Below are positions 46,401 through 59,358 of a stretch of DNA of 64,000 nucleotides, in pieces. The DNA comes from Litoditis marina. Taxonomy: Eukaryota > Nematoda > Chromadorea > Rhabditida > Rhabditidae. The position numbers and the translations under genes were made by a program. The notes under the pieces are model-generated. The model saw only the letters and a list, made by a program, of their open reading frames with translations, was not told where the DNA came from and did not search any database. Position 1 is the stretch's first letter; the number at the start of each line of letters is the position of its first letter. Location of the stretch: NCBI GenBank assembly GCA_964036275.1, contig OZ038436.1, forward strand, positions 8,237,864-8,301,863, written 5' to 3'.

Positions 46401-47404
46401 CCAATTGACCAAAATGGCGATATGGTCATCTAGTGTTATTTTTGACGTTGCATTCACTTTTTCGCCCGCTGAAACTCTTCAAAGCTAATTGGTCATATTC
46501 AATGTTGCAAAAACTATATCTTACGTAACTCTAATAGAAGTCTCAAACTACTTTTTTGATGTTCTTTGATGAAAAAGTTCAATGCACAAATATAATAGAA
46601 AAACTTGTTGTTGATAGTTCGTTAGTTTAATACTATTCGAAGTCAGCCAAGCATGCGCATCTATATCAACATTATTCATTTAATTACTGTAGCGAAGGCT
46701 GCAAATTATAAAAGTGGCCAGTGATCTATGAAATTTTAAACAAGATAGCATTTCCAATGAAAAAGCACAATTAGTCAAATGATCAAGAAGTGTTAGCGAT
46801 ATAATCAGTGTTCGAAAGATATAATTTTCTGAAAAGGTTGAATTACATAGTCTTCGAAAAAAGTTCATGTAATGGATAATCTATCACTCAATGAAAAGAA
46901 ATGATGTGTGCTTATTGGTGTTCAATGCAAGTTAAAAACTGATATTCAATCGTATACCACAGTATAATAAACCAACAATGAACCCAGTCCTGTGGAACAA
47001 CGTTGTTCAGCTAACAGCACTTGAGTGTTTCATCACTTGGAAGTAGTTTCAGAGTGCCTACGCTTCAATTCTATTGGGAAAAAGAAGGACATGTATCATG
47101 ATATTTCACTAATTAGGACTTATATTGTTATCAAAAATAGAACCATCATAGAGGAAGTAAACTTTAAAAGGTAGTGTCAGATTTATCCGGGATTCACTTG
47201 TTTTTCAAAGAGTTATGTTCATGTGTTTGATGTTCTTGTGATTTGTTGTGTTGGAGGATATTAAAAAAGACAGAAAGATAGGGTATGTACGAAAATCTTT
47301 TATTGTTTGCAAAGTTGAATTGCACAAATTCTACAGAGAAAAGTGGAAAACTTCGTAAATAACATTGAATTTCTAATTCTATGTGACCAATTCCGTGGGA
47401 GAAG

Positions 47405-47517
47405 AAGGACGATCATGTGGACCAATCTCATGTCAACGGTCTTTGAAACTGCAATTGAAAAATGTTTTGCAGTTTGAAGGACTGAAGCGTTGCGATTGGA
47501 CCACATAATCGTCCTAC
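47405..47517. mobile_element. palindromic MITE with GTGGTCCAATC ends, copy B
   Basis: AGGACGATCATGTGGACCAA at the left and TTGGACCACATAATCGTCCT at the right; the centre is also inverted (TTTGAAACTGCAATTG against CAGTTTGAAGG). Confidence 0.78.
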
Positions 47518-48218
47518 TTTAAACTTGCTACACTCCTTCATACATGTTTATGATGAAATGTTTGCCACTTTTCTCACACTTTTATCAACTGATTCAATAT
47601 GTAGATTCGTAGTTCTTAACTAATCTGAATGTTGATTTCGTGCAAAATCGACTACACTAAACAGTTTATCATACACTATCACGTTTTTCTACTTAGTTTT
47701 GTTGAGGTAGAGTTTTGAGTTGAAAGAAGAGGGAATTATAATTCCGCTTACTTTTAGGCGTAATCGAATACATGGAAAAATATGTAGTTCATCGTCAATA
47801 TGGTTTAGTATTTCAACAATCAACAGTATAAATTTCGACTTAATTCATACAAATGTGTTTTATTTTTGCCAATCGCGGTTCATCACTATTGAAATACGCA
47901 AAATACTACTTTTTCATTACGTGGCTCAGTTATCTATCTACAATGGTGCCGTTTGTCTGCTTACCAACAATCTTACTTTCTCACGGAAATCTCATTTTCT
48001 CACGAAAAATCTTTCTCTCTCATGAAAGTTCATGCGTTCATAAAAATACCTTACCTTCTCGAAACGGTCCAATTTTTCCAAATTTCAATTTCTAACCTCT
48101 TTTTTTCTCATTTTACATTCTCTTTTGAACTAAAATATTTCTTGGGAGTGGAGAAATTGAGTTGTCTTTGGTTTTTTATTTTTGTATCAGCAAATAGTGA
48201 TAAACAACAACAGTGTCT

Positions 48219-48275
48219 CATACTCTCTACTCTACTACTCTACTCTACTACTCTACTACATACTCCACTACTACA
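48219..48275. repeat. CTACT microsatellite
   Basis: Imperfect CTCTA/CTACT units. It abuts the 67-codon minus frame below. Confidence 0.8.
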
Positions 48276-48451
48276 AACTCTGGTAGTTTGAAAGCAAAAT
48301 TATGAACCGTTTGTTGAAAAGACTTTCTGAATACTTGACGGATTACTGCATCGAATGGTGGAACAGAGTTCACCGTCTCTTCTTGATCATTTATCGCATG
48401 AGAAAGCTCGAACTTTTTGGTGCCAAATGGAGAAATATAATTGGCAAACAT
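48248..48451 (-). pseudogene. fragment resembling the chemoreceptor 3' end
   Basis: Contains GATGCAGTAATCCGTCAAGT followed by an AGAAAGTCTTTT stretch, matching the receptor sequence at 37,460-37,525 (peptide VIRQ.F.+.FQ). The upstream part of this frame does not match any receptor exon. Probably a decayed copy of the receptor tail. Confidence 0.35.
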
Positions 48452-48479
48452 TTTCAGAATGTAAATGTTTTGTAAGTTA

Positions 48480-49210
48480 TTATTAACTGCTTGGAGTTTT
48501 TGAAGTTACGTTTTTTTCTTATTTGCAAAACTCTGATTCTAGTGTGTAATTGCAGAATACAACAAAATTAGATGCACACAATGTTTCAGAAAACTTCCTA
48601 TTCAATCAAGATGTTTATAATGTTACACCGAGCAGGTGAATTGCAAGCATGATTGCAATTGACTAATTGTTACTGTTGACAAACTGTTGACTAATTGTTA
48701 CTGTTGACAAACTGTTGACTAATTGTTACTCCACCTCTTATTACTCCACAAACAGTTTACCGACTTAACACTCATTTCATTTATGCATATTAGCGAAAAT
48801 CATCAGATTTGAACACGCAAATATCAGACAAAGTAGTGTAGACCTTGTTTTGATGTGCAGTCACTGTTACTTGTTCGAATTCGTGTTATTCTTGATCACT
48901 TTTTACTACATTTTCACTTTTACCTATGACATTTAATGTTATTGATATATGATTGTCGCGAAATAGTGCAGAAAACGAGAGACGCAGGACGGAAGAAGGT
49001 GCCGGGGTATTCTGGCATACGTACTCACGGTACCAACACCTCTCCAAGGTCTTCTTCAGGTCTATTTTTCAACTCTTATCTCATGTTTCTCTCTGATTTG
49101 GTTAATCTTGGTTACTTCACTGCATTTTAACTTTACTTTGATGTTCATCATAACATTGTTACACCCAATGAATTTACACGAGGTTGAATGATGCGCTGTA
49201 TTTATATATA
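48480..49210. repeat. inverted paralogue of 45,950-46,400
   Basis: See 45,950-46,400. Includes a 24-bp tandem TGTTGACAAACTGTTGACTA at about 48,670-48,725 and an AGAGACGCAGG trace at 48,980. 49,210-50,130 holds no recognisable gene. Confidence 0.55.
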
Positions 49211-50130
49211 ATAGCTGAGGTAAGACAGTTCAATGAATTGATACCATAATACAGAACAAGTTCTATAAAAGTATGTTACCCCGTTCGCTTCACGTGAATA
49301 TTTAGGTTTTCATTCTAGTTGCTGGTTGTGGGAACCTTCTAACTGTGATATGTTAAGTGGTATGTTTCACAACTTGCTTATGAGTTGGTCATTTGAGTTA
49401 GTCAATATAGTCAATCGCAAATATTCAATGCATTAGTCAACAAATATCGATTGAAGCGTAATTCACACATAACATTCAATTATAAGAAAAACTTGGAGAT
49501 TGAAATTACTATACAAAACCATGTTGCTTGTATAAACAAGCTTAATTATCTGTTAATATCGGGCTAATATCATGTCGTACCCTTTCATACCAAACACTGT
49601 ATACTGTTCGCGAAGACAGCAAAAAGCTCAAAACCAAATAAGTAAATGTTGTCAGTCAAAATTGAAGAAGAAAGTAGGATCAGCTTCTAAAGTCTGCTTC
49701 TAAAAAAATCAGAATCAGCTTTTTCTTTTTCTCGTGTACTGTGGTACAAAATTGTGCTGTGTGATTTCCTTCTAAAAACAGCATAAAAGCTTAAACAAGA
49801 AAAATCGTGACTATGGATATGGAGGATGTCGTCGATCAATACAAAATGGGGGTTAAATTCTAAAAATTGCAAAAAACCAGACTATTAGCAGTATTCTAAA
49901 AGGAAAATAAATACCACTAACTTGGACAAGCGAAACATGCGAGCACCGTATTGTCACTAACAGTCCTCTTATGGATTGTCCGTGAAACACACAACCGTGC
50001 TCTTGATGATCCATAAACTGGCAAACCTAATTTGATGTTCTCTCTTCATTTTCGCATTATTGAATCACGTTAAACGTTGGACTGTTATAGGAAACACACA
50101 TTAGTGCGTATTTTGAATGTTTCTCATTCT

Positions 50131-51181
50131 TTATCTGACCAATATATTTACTGCAACTGAATGTTTTGAAGCTTCCTCTGTCTTCAGAGTGAAACGGTAC
50201 TCAGTAACTTTGGTGGCCATTTTCCGAGCGGTTTCCGGGCAAATCGCGGACAACGTATCTGTCGAACTATAAATCGGAACATCGATTTTGATATGCAGGA
50301 AAATTATAATATTCAGAAGTCGGAGTTCAATTGTATAAGGCATCAATCATTATGAGCGCGTAACAGGGTAACAATACCCTTTTCTTCATCTAAATTTTCT
50401 TTCATTTCTCCAATCGGAGTGCCACATCCAACAATGTGAAAAGTCATGTGTTGAATGGCGAATAAATCAATTGTATAGTCTTGAAGATGAACGGAAGTTA
50501 GACTATTTCATCTGTGAATCGTCCCTCTTTAAACGGGCTATGCGACATTCTGGTGCGGTAAAACCACTTCCAACAGAAAACTCAAAGAAACGTGAATAGA
50601 GGATGAACGATTTTGAGTGAAGTAAACAACTTAAAATAACGACGGTGTTTTAAGATTTTCAGTCACATTTTTCTGTTTTTTTTTCGAGAAAAAAGGAAGT
50701 AAAAACCTACATGAGGTCCAAAAACCAGAATCGCGACCAAATAGTCAATAAATTGAGTTTCGGCCAAAGTTCGGTGAAGAGCATTGGCTCCCATTGTTCA
50801 ACCCCAGCTCCTTGAACTATGAAAAAGCAGGCTAACTTTAAATATCTGCAAATGGAAACTTTGGTGAACTTATCATTATCATACTCGTAAGTTTTGTGCG
50901 TAGTACAAAACTCAATCAAAACAGACGAAGGTGAAGGAAACATTTCTGCAACTTAGACGCTGTAGCCAATAAATCAAATAGGTTTACAGCTCGTAATATT
51001 CTAGATTTATGAATTTCATTTTAACTTGATTGTACTAATGAAACCCAGTTCGAATGTATCTCGTGAACCAAATATCATGTGCGGCTGGAACGATATCGCG
51101 TATTCTGATTGTTCTCAATTCAGATAGAGCCATTCGGTCGAAATATTCTGGAAAACACGAGTCAACAGGGTATGGAGGTCC
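50131..51181 (-). pseudogene. uncharacterised multi-exon gene or pseudogene
   Basis: Candidate minus-strand exons: 51181 to about 51,040 (acceptor CATTCAG; PPYPVDSCFPEYFDRM, IRDIVPAAHDIWFTRYI), 50,943-50,845 (SSVLIEFCTTHKTYEYDNDK), about 50,815-50,710 (VEQWEPMLFTELWPKLNLL), about 50,600-50,400 (LQDYTIDLF..HIVGCGTPIG) and 50,262-50,131 (DTLSAICPETARKMATKVT). A plus-strand paralogue at 55.67-56.31 kb keeps the same peptides in the same order, which supports coding origin. A one-base deletion near 50,570 and a TAG near 50,500 break this copy. No family recognised. Confidence 0.45.
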
Positions 51182-51898
51182 CTGAATGTCAAAAAATCTC
51201 GAATAATCAGGTGAAGAGGAACAAAAATATAATATAGTGACACCTTTCTACTACATAACTATTCAAAAAGTTATATCTTTAAGATAAGTGATATGGACAA
51301 ATATAGATGACATTCCTTTCCTATCAAAATAGTGCTGACGAAACGTATGTATAACAGTACATCACCATAATGTTAGTACCAATCATGTTCTAGAAATGTT
51401 TATATTCCCCAACTCCACCGTATATTCGTATATTCAAGTGCTCCAACCCATTTTTTGTTAGCCTATTTTCCAGGTTACCTATAAAGTAACGTGAAAGTAA
51501 CCTGAAACTAACACCCGGTTAGCGTTCAAACTAATGGTAAAAACCAAACTTTGCGTTAGAAAAACAGGTGACCGGTTTTCGTTTTAGATTACAAAAAAGG
51601 TCAATTACCTCAAGAGCCGGCTCAGTATTGAATTCAGCACGACTGTAGCTGTGCGAAACGCGCTCGTCGGTGTCACTGACCATTTGAGAGGGGGTCGTGT
51701 GGCGATTGGGATAGTACTTGATCGTGATCTACGTCATAATAAACATTACAATTAAGATACATTATTTGATCCACCATGTCGTGTTCAACCTTTTAGGTTT
51801 AGAACAATTGCAGAGCCTTAGAAAATCGTTCTTCACAAACGTACACTTTATACTGTCAAACAATCAATGCATTGTTTTAGAGAGTTCCCCTCACCAAA

Positions 51899-52130
51899 TT
51901 ACGAACGAAGTATCAGGCTAATTACGAATCTGAACATCTCGATTTGCAGGAATATTACTATATTCAGAAATATTGACAAACATTGAACCATTTCATCTGT
52001 GAATCGTTCCTCTTTGAATAGACTATGCGACATTATGGTGCGGTAAAACCACTTGCCAACAAAAAACTGAAAAGAGGATGAACCATTCAGAGTGAAGATT
52101 GGAAAAATGCCGCTGCGCGGCCAGGGAAAA
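51899..52130 (-). pseudogene. additional exon copy of the 50-51 kb gene
   Basis: The minus frame keeps VGKWFYRTIMSHSLFKEERF and FTDEMVQCL, which the 50.5 kb copy has only after a frameshift and the 55.9 kb copy has with a stop. It runs directly into the 202-bp satellite at 52,100. Confidence 0.45.
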
Positions 52131-53095
52131 TTGCCACTGTCCCCGAGGTGAAGTAGGGAACGGGCATCGCTGCGCGGCAAGATTGGAAAAGAGCCGCTGC
52201 GCGGCCAGGGAAAATTGTCACTGTCCCCGAAGTAAAGTAGGGAACGGCATCGCTGCGCGGCCATGGGTAATGTAAGGAATGGCATCGCTGCGCGGCAAGA
52301 TTGGAAAAATGCCGCTGCGCGGCCAGGGAAAATTGCCACTGTCCCCGAGGTGAAGTAGGGAACGGGCATCGCTGCGCGGCAAGATTGGAAAAGGGCCGCT
52401 GCGCGGCCAGGGAAAATTGTCACTGTCCCCGAAGTAAAGTAGGGAACGGCATCGCTGCGCGGCCATGGGTAATGTAAGGAATGGCATCGCTGCGCGGCAA
52501 GATTGGAAAAATGCCGCTGCGCGGCCAGGGAAAATTGCCACTGTCCCCGAGGTGAAGTAGGGAACGGGCATCGCTGCGCGGCAAGATTGGAAAAGAGCCG
52601 CTGCGCGGCCAGGGAAAATTGTCACTGTCCCCGAAGTAAAGTAGGGAACGGCATCGCTGCGCGGCCATGGGTAATGTAAGGAATGGCATCGCTGCGCGGC
52701 AAGATTGGAAAAATGCCGCTGCGCGGCCAGGGAAAATTGCCACTGTCCCCGAGGTGAAGTAGGGAACGGGCATCGCTGCGCGGCAAGATTGGAAAAGGGC
52801 CGCTGCGCGGCCAGGGAAAATTGTCACTGTCCCCGAAGTAAAGTAGGGAACGGCATCGCTGCGCGGCCATGGGTAATGTAAGGAATGGCATCGCTGCGCG
52901 GCAAGATTGGAAAAATGCCGCTGCGCGGCCAGGGAAAATTGCCACTGTCCCCGAGGTGAAGTAGGGAACGGGCATCGCTGCGCGGCAAGATTGGAAAAGG
53001 GCCGCTGCGCGGCCAGGGAAATTGCCACTGTCCCCGAAGTAAAGTAGGGAACGGGCATCGCTGCGCGGCAAGATTGGAAAAGGGCCGCGGCCATG
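52100..53095. repeat. GC-rich satellite, 202-bp unit, about five copies
   Basis: Identical landmarks recur every 202 bp (for example CATGGGTAATG at 52,262, 52,464, 52,666 and 52,868). Each unit contains several GCTGCGCGGC words separated by AAGATTGGAAAA and CACTGTCCCCGA. Copies are nearly identical. Long minus-strand frames exist only because the unit lacks stops; they switch frame from unit to unit (202 is not a multiple of 3). Confidence 0.93.
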
Positions 53096-53109
53096 GGTAA
53101 TGTATTTAT

Positions 53110-53350
53110 TGGCCCAGGATTATGTATAGCCTAAGCCTTGTTATCTGGTAAGCATACAGTGAACGAGCCAGCCATTGAAGTGGAACGAGCTCTTCTAAGA
53201 ATCATGGTTAGCCTAAGCCTAAGCCTTGTTATCTGGTAAAAATACAGTGAACGAGCCAGCCACTAAAGTGGAACGAGCCGAACCACTGAAGTGAAGCGAG
53301 CTTCTCTAGGAATGATGGCTAGCCTAAGCCCTTCAGGGCGCTTAGTAAAA
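53110..53350. repeat. two imperfect tandem units with GAACGAGCCAGCC
   Basis: Units of about 110 bp share AGCCTAAGCCTTGTTATCTG, ACAGTGAACGAGCCAGCC and GTGGAACGAGC. Sequence to 53,450 is still GC-rich and may be the edge of the same repeat cluster as the satellite. Confidence 0.65.
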
Positions 53351-53596
53351 ATGTTGCAAACGAGTCATTAGCACAAGTGAAATGCGCTTTTCTAGGATTT
53401 TTGCAAGTCTGCGCCCGAAGAAACGCGTCGCTGCGCGCCGCGCAAGAATATATCATGAAAAATCAAACATTTTCTGGTAGCCAAAAAATCCGTTGACAAC
53501 CACCCTCACAAGGTGCATCTAAAGGCAGTCATGTCAAAAAAACCAACGAAAACCCTTTACCAGCTTTATTGAGGAGAGAGCGCTTATCTTTCCCAT

Positions 53597-54049
53597 TTGA
53601 CACGTGTAAACTCAATTTTTTGGCTGTCTGATTTCGATATTCGGATTCTACGTAGTCGATTACACTTATTTATGATGTTTTGGGAAAAAATATTTTTTCC
53701 TATTTTCATCCCATTTCCCATACCACCATCAGAAAGTGAGAAAATCGATATTTTCGACTTGTATATCTCGACTAATTTTTGTGATTTGGCCTTAGTGTTC
53801 ACAGAGTACACTAGGATTATGCATGTCTCTGAGTATTGCAAGTTTCAGATCTTTCTGTTCATTTTGAAGCTCCCAACGAGATGCATAAAAATGACAAAAA
53901 TCCACATTTTGAGTTTCTCGGCTGAAATTGAGAAAAACGTGAAACACGTGCAAATTGTTCGATTGAACAACTATTCGTCTCAGAATTTGACGCTGATTCC
54001 GAAAAACCATATCTCGAATTCTGAAAATGATGTTCAGCTGGTCCGATAA
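53597..54049 (+). CDS. long but uncertain frame (150 codons)
   Basis: Open from a TTG to a TAA, the longest non-repeat frame in the 43-64 kb region. It contains no early ATG, is rich in Ile/Phe/Leu/Ser (ILRSRLHLFMMFWEKIFF), and both minus-strand frames beneath it are also partly open. It might be the remnant of a repeat with unusual stop avoidance. No family recognised. 54,060-55,070 holds no gene. Confidence 0.25.
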   Translation: MTRVNSIFWLSDFDIRILRSRLHLFMMFWEKIFFPIFIPFPIPPSESEKIDIFDLYISTNFCDLALVFTEYTRIMHVSEYCKFQIFLFILKLPTRCIKMTKIHILSFSAEIEKNVKHVQIVRLNNYSSQNLTLIPKNHISNSENDVQLVR

Positions 54050-55667
54050 CTGACACCTTCTACTTTAGTGCCACCCTTTAAGCCAGCCAGCCACGTTTAC
54101 GTGTAGTTGCAGCCACCCAGTAACATTCTAATGTTGATATTCAGATTCGCCATAGTTGAAAACCTTATTCTAGTAGTTTCCGCATCAAAACATTGTATTT
54201 CAATAGCTTTTCAAGTTTAGCCACCCCCAAAAATTACCAAAACCGTTGCTTAAAAACCACAGTTTTTTGGCAGGTTTGAAGATATCATCACAAAACTTCC
54301 AGAATATGTTCATAGATACTTCAGATACTAGGTTACCAAATTTAAGCACCCTGCCATCTATTTGAACTAGTTTACTAATTGACCCCGGCTCAAAATTTCG
54401 TCTTTACTGAATTTGACCCCGCCAACTTGGGTTTACAACTTTTTGTGAAAAATTGGGTAGACGAAATTTTTCACACAGTACATCATTAGAAAGCCCGTGA
54501 AGTTTTCTAGGAGGAGAGACAACTTTCATTCGCATATCCCCACCCATAAACTCACACGGCCGTTTACCACCAATGAAACTCCTAATTCGGGCTTCAAAAA
54601 TATGTCGGTTTCGGCCTACAAAAAAGCATATCACGCCTTAATATAGACCAATGTATTTTATTTTAGCTACTAGCGGTCCATCACTGATGAAATAAGCAAA
54701 ATATAACTTTTCATTGCGTAGCTCTGCAATTGCGTCAATGTCTGCCGATGAAATGTGCTAGTTATATAGAGTTCGTGAAACACACATCAGCGCTATAAAC
54801 TGCGATGGAGTTCAGCGTGCTAAACACGTGTTTTCTTCATTGAAATTAGCCTTATCTTGCACGTCGACCTTTATCGAGTAAATCCTTGAAAACTCGTAAA
54901 TTTAGAGAAAATAAAAACCAACCAGTTTTAAAGAAAGTAAGAAGGAGGCTTTGAACTCCAAGGTCTTAAAGAATGTGATTATTCAAACATTTAAAAGAAA
55001 ACAAGTTGGACATTGATGCATAAGTGTTGTGTAGAAAATTTAAGAAAACCGGTTAAGTTTGAAAAAGCTGTGCAAACAAATTTATTATTCTATTTTTGTT
55101 GCACACATTCGCAACTTCGTATTGTTCATTTTTGGCTAAAAACGGTGAAACCGAAGAGAACTCACAAACTTCCTCGTCCCCCACTTTCTATTAATTTTTG
55201 GCTGTTTTCTATATAGGTTAGCCACCGTTGGAGAACCAACGTGAAGAGTATATTATGGTTTTATTTAACATCTACATAAAACGGAGAGGTAACGCATGCC
55301 TACAATGGGTCGGTTCCATTTTGTGTTTTTGGATTACTTCTGCCACAGTTTGTGTTGTATTTTTGAAACATAAGGTGTAGTTGTGGAATAGAAACATTTC
55401 TAGAACATAAATGGTGGCGCATTAACTTTCCGGCCATACTTTTCACATACCAAATGTTGGATGGACGCTTTTTTGATAGGATAGAGATGTGATTCATCCT
55501 TTTCTTCATCACAAACGTTGACAAGTTAAATTTCTCAAATTGTAAGACACTATAAGTTACTTTATCTTGTTATAACTCCTTTTCACCTAATCATTTGAGA
55601 TTTATCGAATTTCAGGGACTTCCATATACCCGCTTACATATTGAATTGGCCCGATTTTTCTTGATTC

Positions 55668-56310
55668 AGGAAACGGCTCGAGCTGTGATTGAACAATGGG
55701 AGACAAGGCTTGTCTTCGAAATTCCGTGAAAAACTCAATTTATTGATTATTTTGTTCGCAATTCTGGCGAATTTTTGGACATCATGTGAGTTTTTTAAAC
55801 CTTTTTCTCGTAAAGACAGAAGAATGTAACTAAACCTCTTCAGATCGGGTTGTTGTCTGGAGTTGGTTACTTCATTCTGAATGATCCACCTTCTTTTCAG
55901 TTTTTGGTTGGTAAGTGGTTGTACCGCACTATGATGTCGCAAAGTCTATTTAAATAGAACGATTCACAGATGGAATGGTTTGCTCTTTGTTGAATCTTCA
56001 AGACTATACAATAGATTTATTCGTGATTCAGCCTTTCCACATTGTTGGATGTGGCACTCCGATTGGAGAAATTAAAAAAAATCCAGATGATAAAAGGGTA
56101 GTGTGACCCTGTTACGCGCTCATATTGATTGATGCCTTATACAATTAAACTCTGATTTCTAAATATAATAATTTTCCTGCATATCGAAATCGATGTTGCA
56201 TATTATAGCTTGGCAGATACCTTGTCCGCGATTTGCCCGGCAACTGCCCTTAAAATGGCAACCAAAGTTACTAGGGAAAGTTTCTTTCTAGAAACAGAGG
56301 AAGCTTAAAA
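55668..56310 (+). pseudogene. degenerate paralogue of the 50-51 kb gene
   Basis: Follows the same order on the opposite strand: IEQWE, WLYRTMMSQSLFK then a stop, LQDYTIDLFVIQPFHIVGCG, then DTLSAICPATALKMATKVTR. Stops occur after the first and second blocks. Identity with the minus-strand copy reaches into the spacers, so this is an inverted duplication of genomic DNA. Confidence 0.5.
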
Positions 56311-58218
56311 CATTCGGTTGCAGTAAATATATTGCAATATATTGGTCAGATAAATAATAAAAAAACATTCAAATTACGCAAAGGTAAAGTGTGTTTTTAT
56401 ACCATTCCAACGTTCAAAGTTGATTCAATAATGCGAAAATGAAGAGAGAACATTGAATTAGCTTCATTCGACTTTCAACATATATGTGAGTTCATTCAAC
56501 ATAAAACAGTCTTTGGCTCATTAACTCATGTGGTATTTTGCTAATGAATCGTTACGTGGAAACTTATTTTACCGCATTGGTGTATTGGTTTACACAGAGT
56601 TTTTTTCCATTTGTGGCCTCTGGTTCGAATTCCGTTCAACAATGTCATTTCCCTAGTTGAAAATTTCGCTGAAAGTGTATTGATCAGGCGATAGAACTTA
56701 TCAATTCAAGTTGGTTCCCATCCCCGTTTTTTTACCTTCATGTCGATTTTTAAAAAAACAACACAGCGCAATTCTGTGCCACAGTAGTGTGAAAATAGAT
56801 GCTAGAGGATACGATTTTACTCTATCACTTCGACGAAGAGCTTTCAATGATTTTCGTTTCATTGTATGGTTTTTTTACTGGTGTGAGCTTTTCACTTATT
56901 TTTGAACATCATGTTTTGGTGTGGAAATGTACAAAATTATATGAGTTATATGTGAGTTATGTACATTGTATTCAATTTTTGATTTACCAACGCATCTAAT
57001 TGGCAACATAACTTAGGGTTTTAATGAATTTCCCTCACGCATCTAGTCTATTGTTGTAAAGAACTTTGTTCTTTTGTAAACATATACCGATTTTCGACAA
57101 CATTTATAACTTTATGATTTGTACAGTTGAATGGTCCAAGGTGGATCGAAAATATTTATTCAAAACTCTATGATTTTAGAACTTATTCGCAATTCGCAAA
57201 CTTTGAAAGAGGTACTATGAACATTTCGAACGATCCAGTCATAGAATGTCGGTGAAACTTACAGCCGCGGTTCTCACAACTAAAGCCTTGGCACGAACAA
57301 AACTATAATGAACCAGAATAATCGCTTGAACTGAGAGCCACACAAAAAAAGATGATAGAACCACATTATCATTTCCCCATTGCCTGCTTTGTTCATTTTT
57401 GTGTGAAATGTTTTTATTGAGATTCAAGTTAATGTGCACAATTAGATAAAAGCCGTTCTGAAAAGTGTTTTATTGAAGGAACTAGATAGCAGTTTTCTTC
57501 TCTGATCCTTGAGGGTTTAGTGAATACTGAAAATTATTGAAAATCGGTAATGGAGCACCACTATGTGAAATTGCGATGTGACAAATATAACTCTGAAGAG
57601 AGACAGAAAGGAAAGTTAATATGAAAGAGCTGCTCAAGAGAAACCGATATATACACATTTTAGTTCAAATTTACGAATATAATCAGCATACGGTTCACAT
57701 GTTTTAGCCTGTTCTAGCGCGCAACGTTTTAGGTATCCCGCGGTACCTAAACTAGATTTCCTCTCTGCCCTCCTTCAAACTAAACTCTTATGAGGCCTCA
57801 AACACTGACCCTAAGACATCGTAAAGGTAGCGAAGCCAAAACTATGTGTTCTATTTCAAACTCTAATATGAACATAGATAGTGTTCATTATTTTTAGTTC
57901 ATTTGATCGTTAATGTATTAACTGTATCCAACTTTGCTGTAGTTAACTTGATTTCATTTAACCTGTTAATTTAGTTGATGATCGAACTGTTCTAAAGAAC
58001 TGATAGAATAGACCCGTAAACAACATAACAAAACCAACCGCAAATGAGCAAATACTTTGAAATGCCGATTTAACTCAGTTGTGTGTTTCGCACAACCTTC
58101 AATAGCCAATCTCACAGAGAGATTCGTTCGTGAGCATTTATTCTGTTGAATATGTTGGTTCAATGTTATATCCAACAAGTTGAAATTGAAACTGATTTGC
58201 GATTCTGAGAAGGTTTCT
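56310..58218. other. no recognisable gene
   Basis: Short frames only (64-66 codons near 56.7-57.0 kb; 66 codons minus at 57,239). No clear repeats besides AT-rich runs. Confidence 0.5.
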
Positions 58219-59281
58219 GTGGCCGTATGCACCAATATTTTTTTGCGCTCCCGGGAGCGTTTTTTCGTTCCCGGGAGCGCAAAATCGCTCCCAGTGGGAA
58301 CGTTCCCCAAAATCCGTATGCACCAATATTTTGGGAACGTTCCCAAGCCATTTTTGTTCCCACTGGGAACGATTATCGTTCCCAAGGGTAGAGGTGGGGA
58401 ACGATCCAATTTTTGGCTTCCCAAAGATAATAATTTATGTTTTTCTCCCTTTTTAGGCTTTTCATCACGCAAACTTTCATTCTAAGAACAATAACACATC
58501 CCTCATGGACTGATTATAGCTTTTATTTCACAACAATTGTACTTTTGTGAAGTTTGTACTTAAGCCCCCCCCCAATGTTAGAATTACCCTTCTTCTTATT
58601 CCCCCCCAGTGGTAGCTTGACTTGCCCCCAATGATGTGGGTAAAATGAATGTATAATAAGGGCACATTAAATTGACTTGCAATTCGCAACAATCTCCCAT
58701 CACCCTTTCATTTCCTAATTCTTAGTTGAAGATAGTGCTTGTTGTTTTACTCCACATAGTTTAGAAGAGCAGTGTACTACTACAGTTTGTGAATTTATGG
58801 AAATAGAGAGAGTTCACAAGTTATAGTTAGTTAGAGAAACGTATGATAATGAAAAAGGGTATAGTTTGGAGTCGATTGTCAAAATCGCTAAAAACCAAAG
58901 TATTGAAGAACGAACGTTGCTAATCGTATCTTGCTAAAAATTAATTATATTATCAATCATCCACCTTCAATTTTTGGTTCAAAACTCAAACTTTCAATAA
59001 AACATATTTTCTACCGAAAATTTGACACTGAATATCTTCATACCCCGCGTAAATAACGAAAATACTTCGTATGGAATTTCAAATTTTTGAATATTTCTGT
59101 TTCGCGCCATCATACACGAGAAATGCGCCAACAAATCGTTCCCAAAACTATGGGAACGTTCTCATCGCTTCGTGCATAACAAAGTGGCGGGAAGCGTTCC
59201 CACTGGGAACATTCCCATTTGGGAACGCTATTTCACGTTCCCATGGGAACGTTCCCAAAAAATATTGGTGCATACGGCCAC
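58219..59281. mobile_element. TIR element with GTTCCCA/TGGGAAC subterminal repeats
   Basis: About 1.06 kb bounded by perfect inverted ends GTGGCCGTATGCACCAATAT and its inverse. Within 150 bp of each end lie many copies of the palindrome GTTCCCANTGGGAAC and its halves. The interior (58.5-59.0 kb) is AT-rich with C9 and C7 tracts and has no transposase. CAGTGG-like ends hint at hAT, but no 8-bp target duplication is visible. The 168-codon minus frame crossing its edge is not a gene. Confidence 0.75.
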
Positions 59282-59358
59282 TGATGTTCTGAAAATGTTC
59301 AAACTCAGAAGATTGAACACGACATGTTGGATCAAATAATTTGTTTCAATTGTAAAGT

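Noticed and set aside
51899..53094. 135-224-codon minus frames with repeated FQSCRAAMP
   Set aside because: They are translations of the 202-bp satellite; the frame changes each unit. Only the non-satellite end (51.9-52.1 kb) was kept as an exon copy.
53210..53230. Interstitial telomere repeat (GCCTAA)n
   Set aside because: Only two adjacent units; they belong to a local 110-bp repeat.
57966..58472. 168-codon minus frame
   Set aside because: Crosses the border of the TIR element and consists largely of its GTTCCC palindromes in translation.
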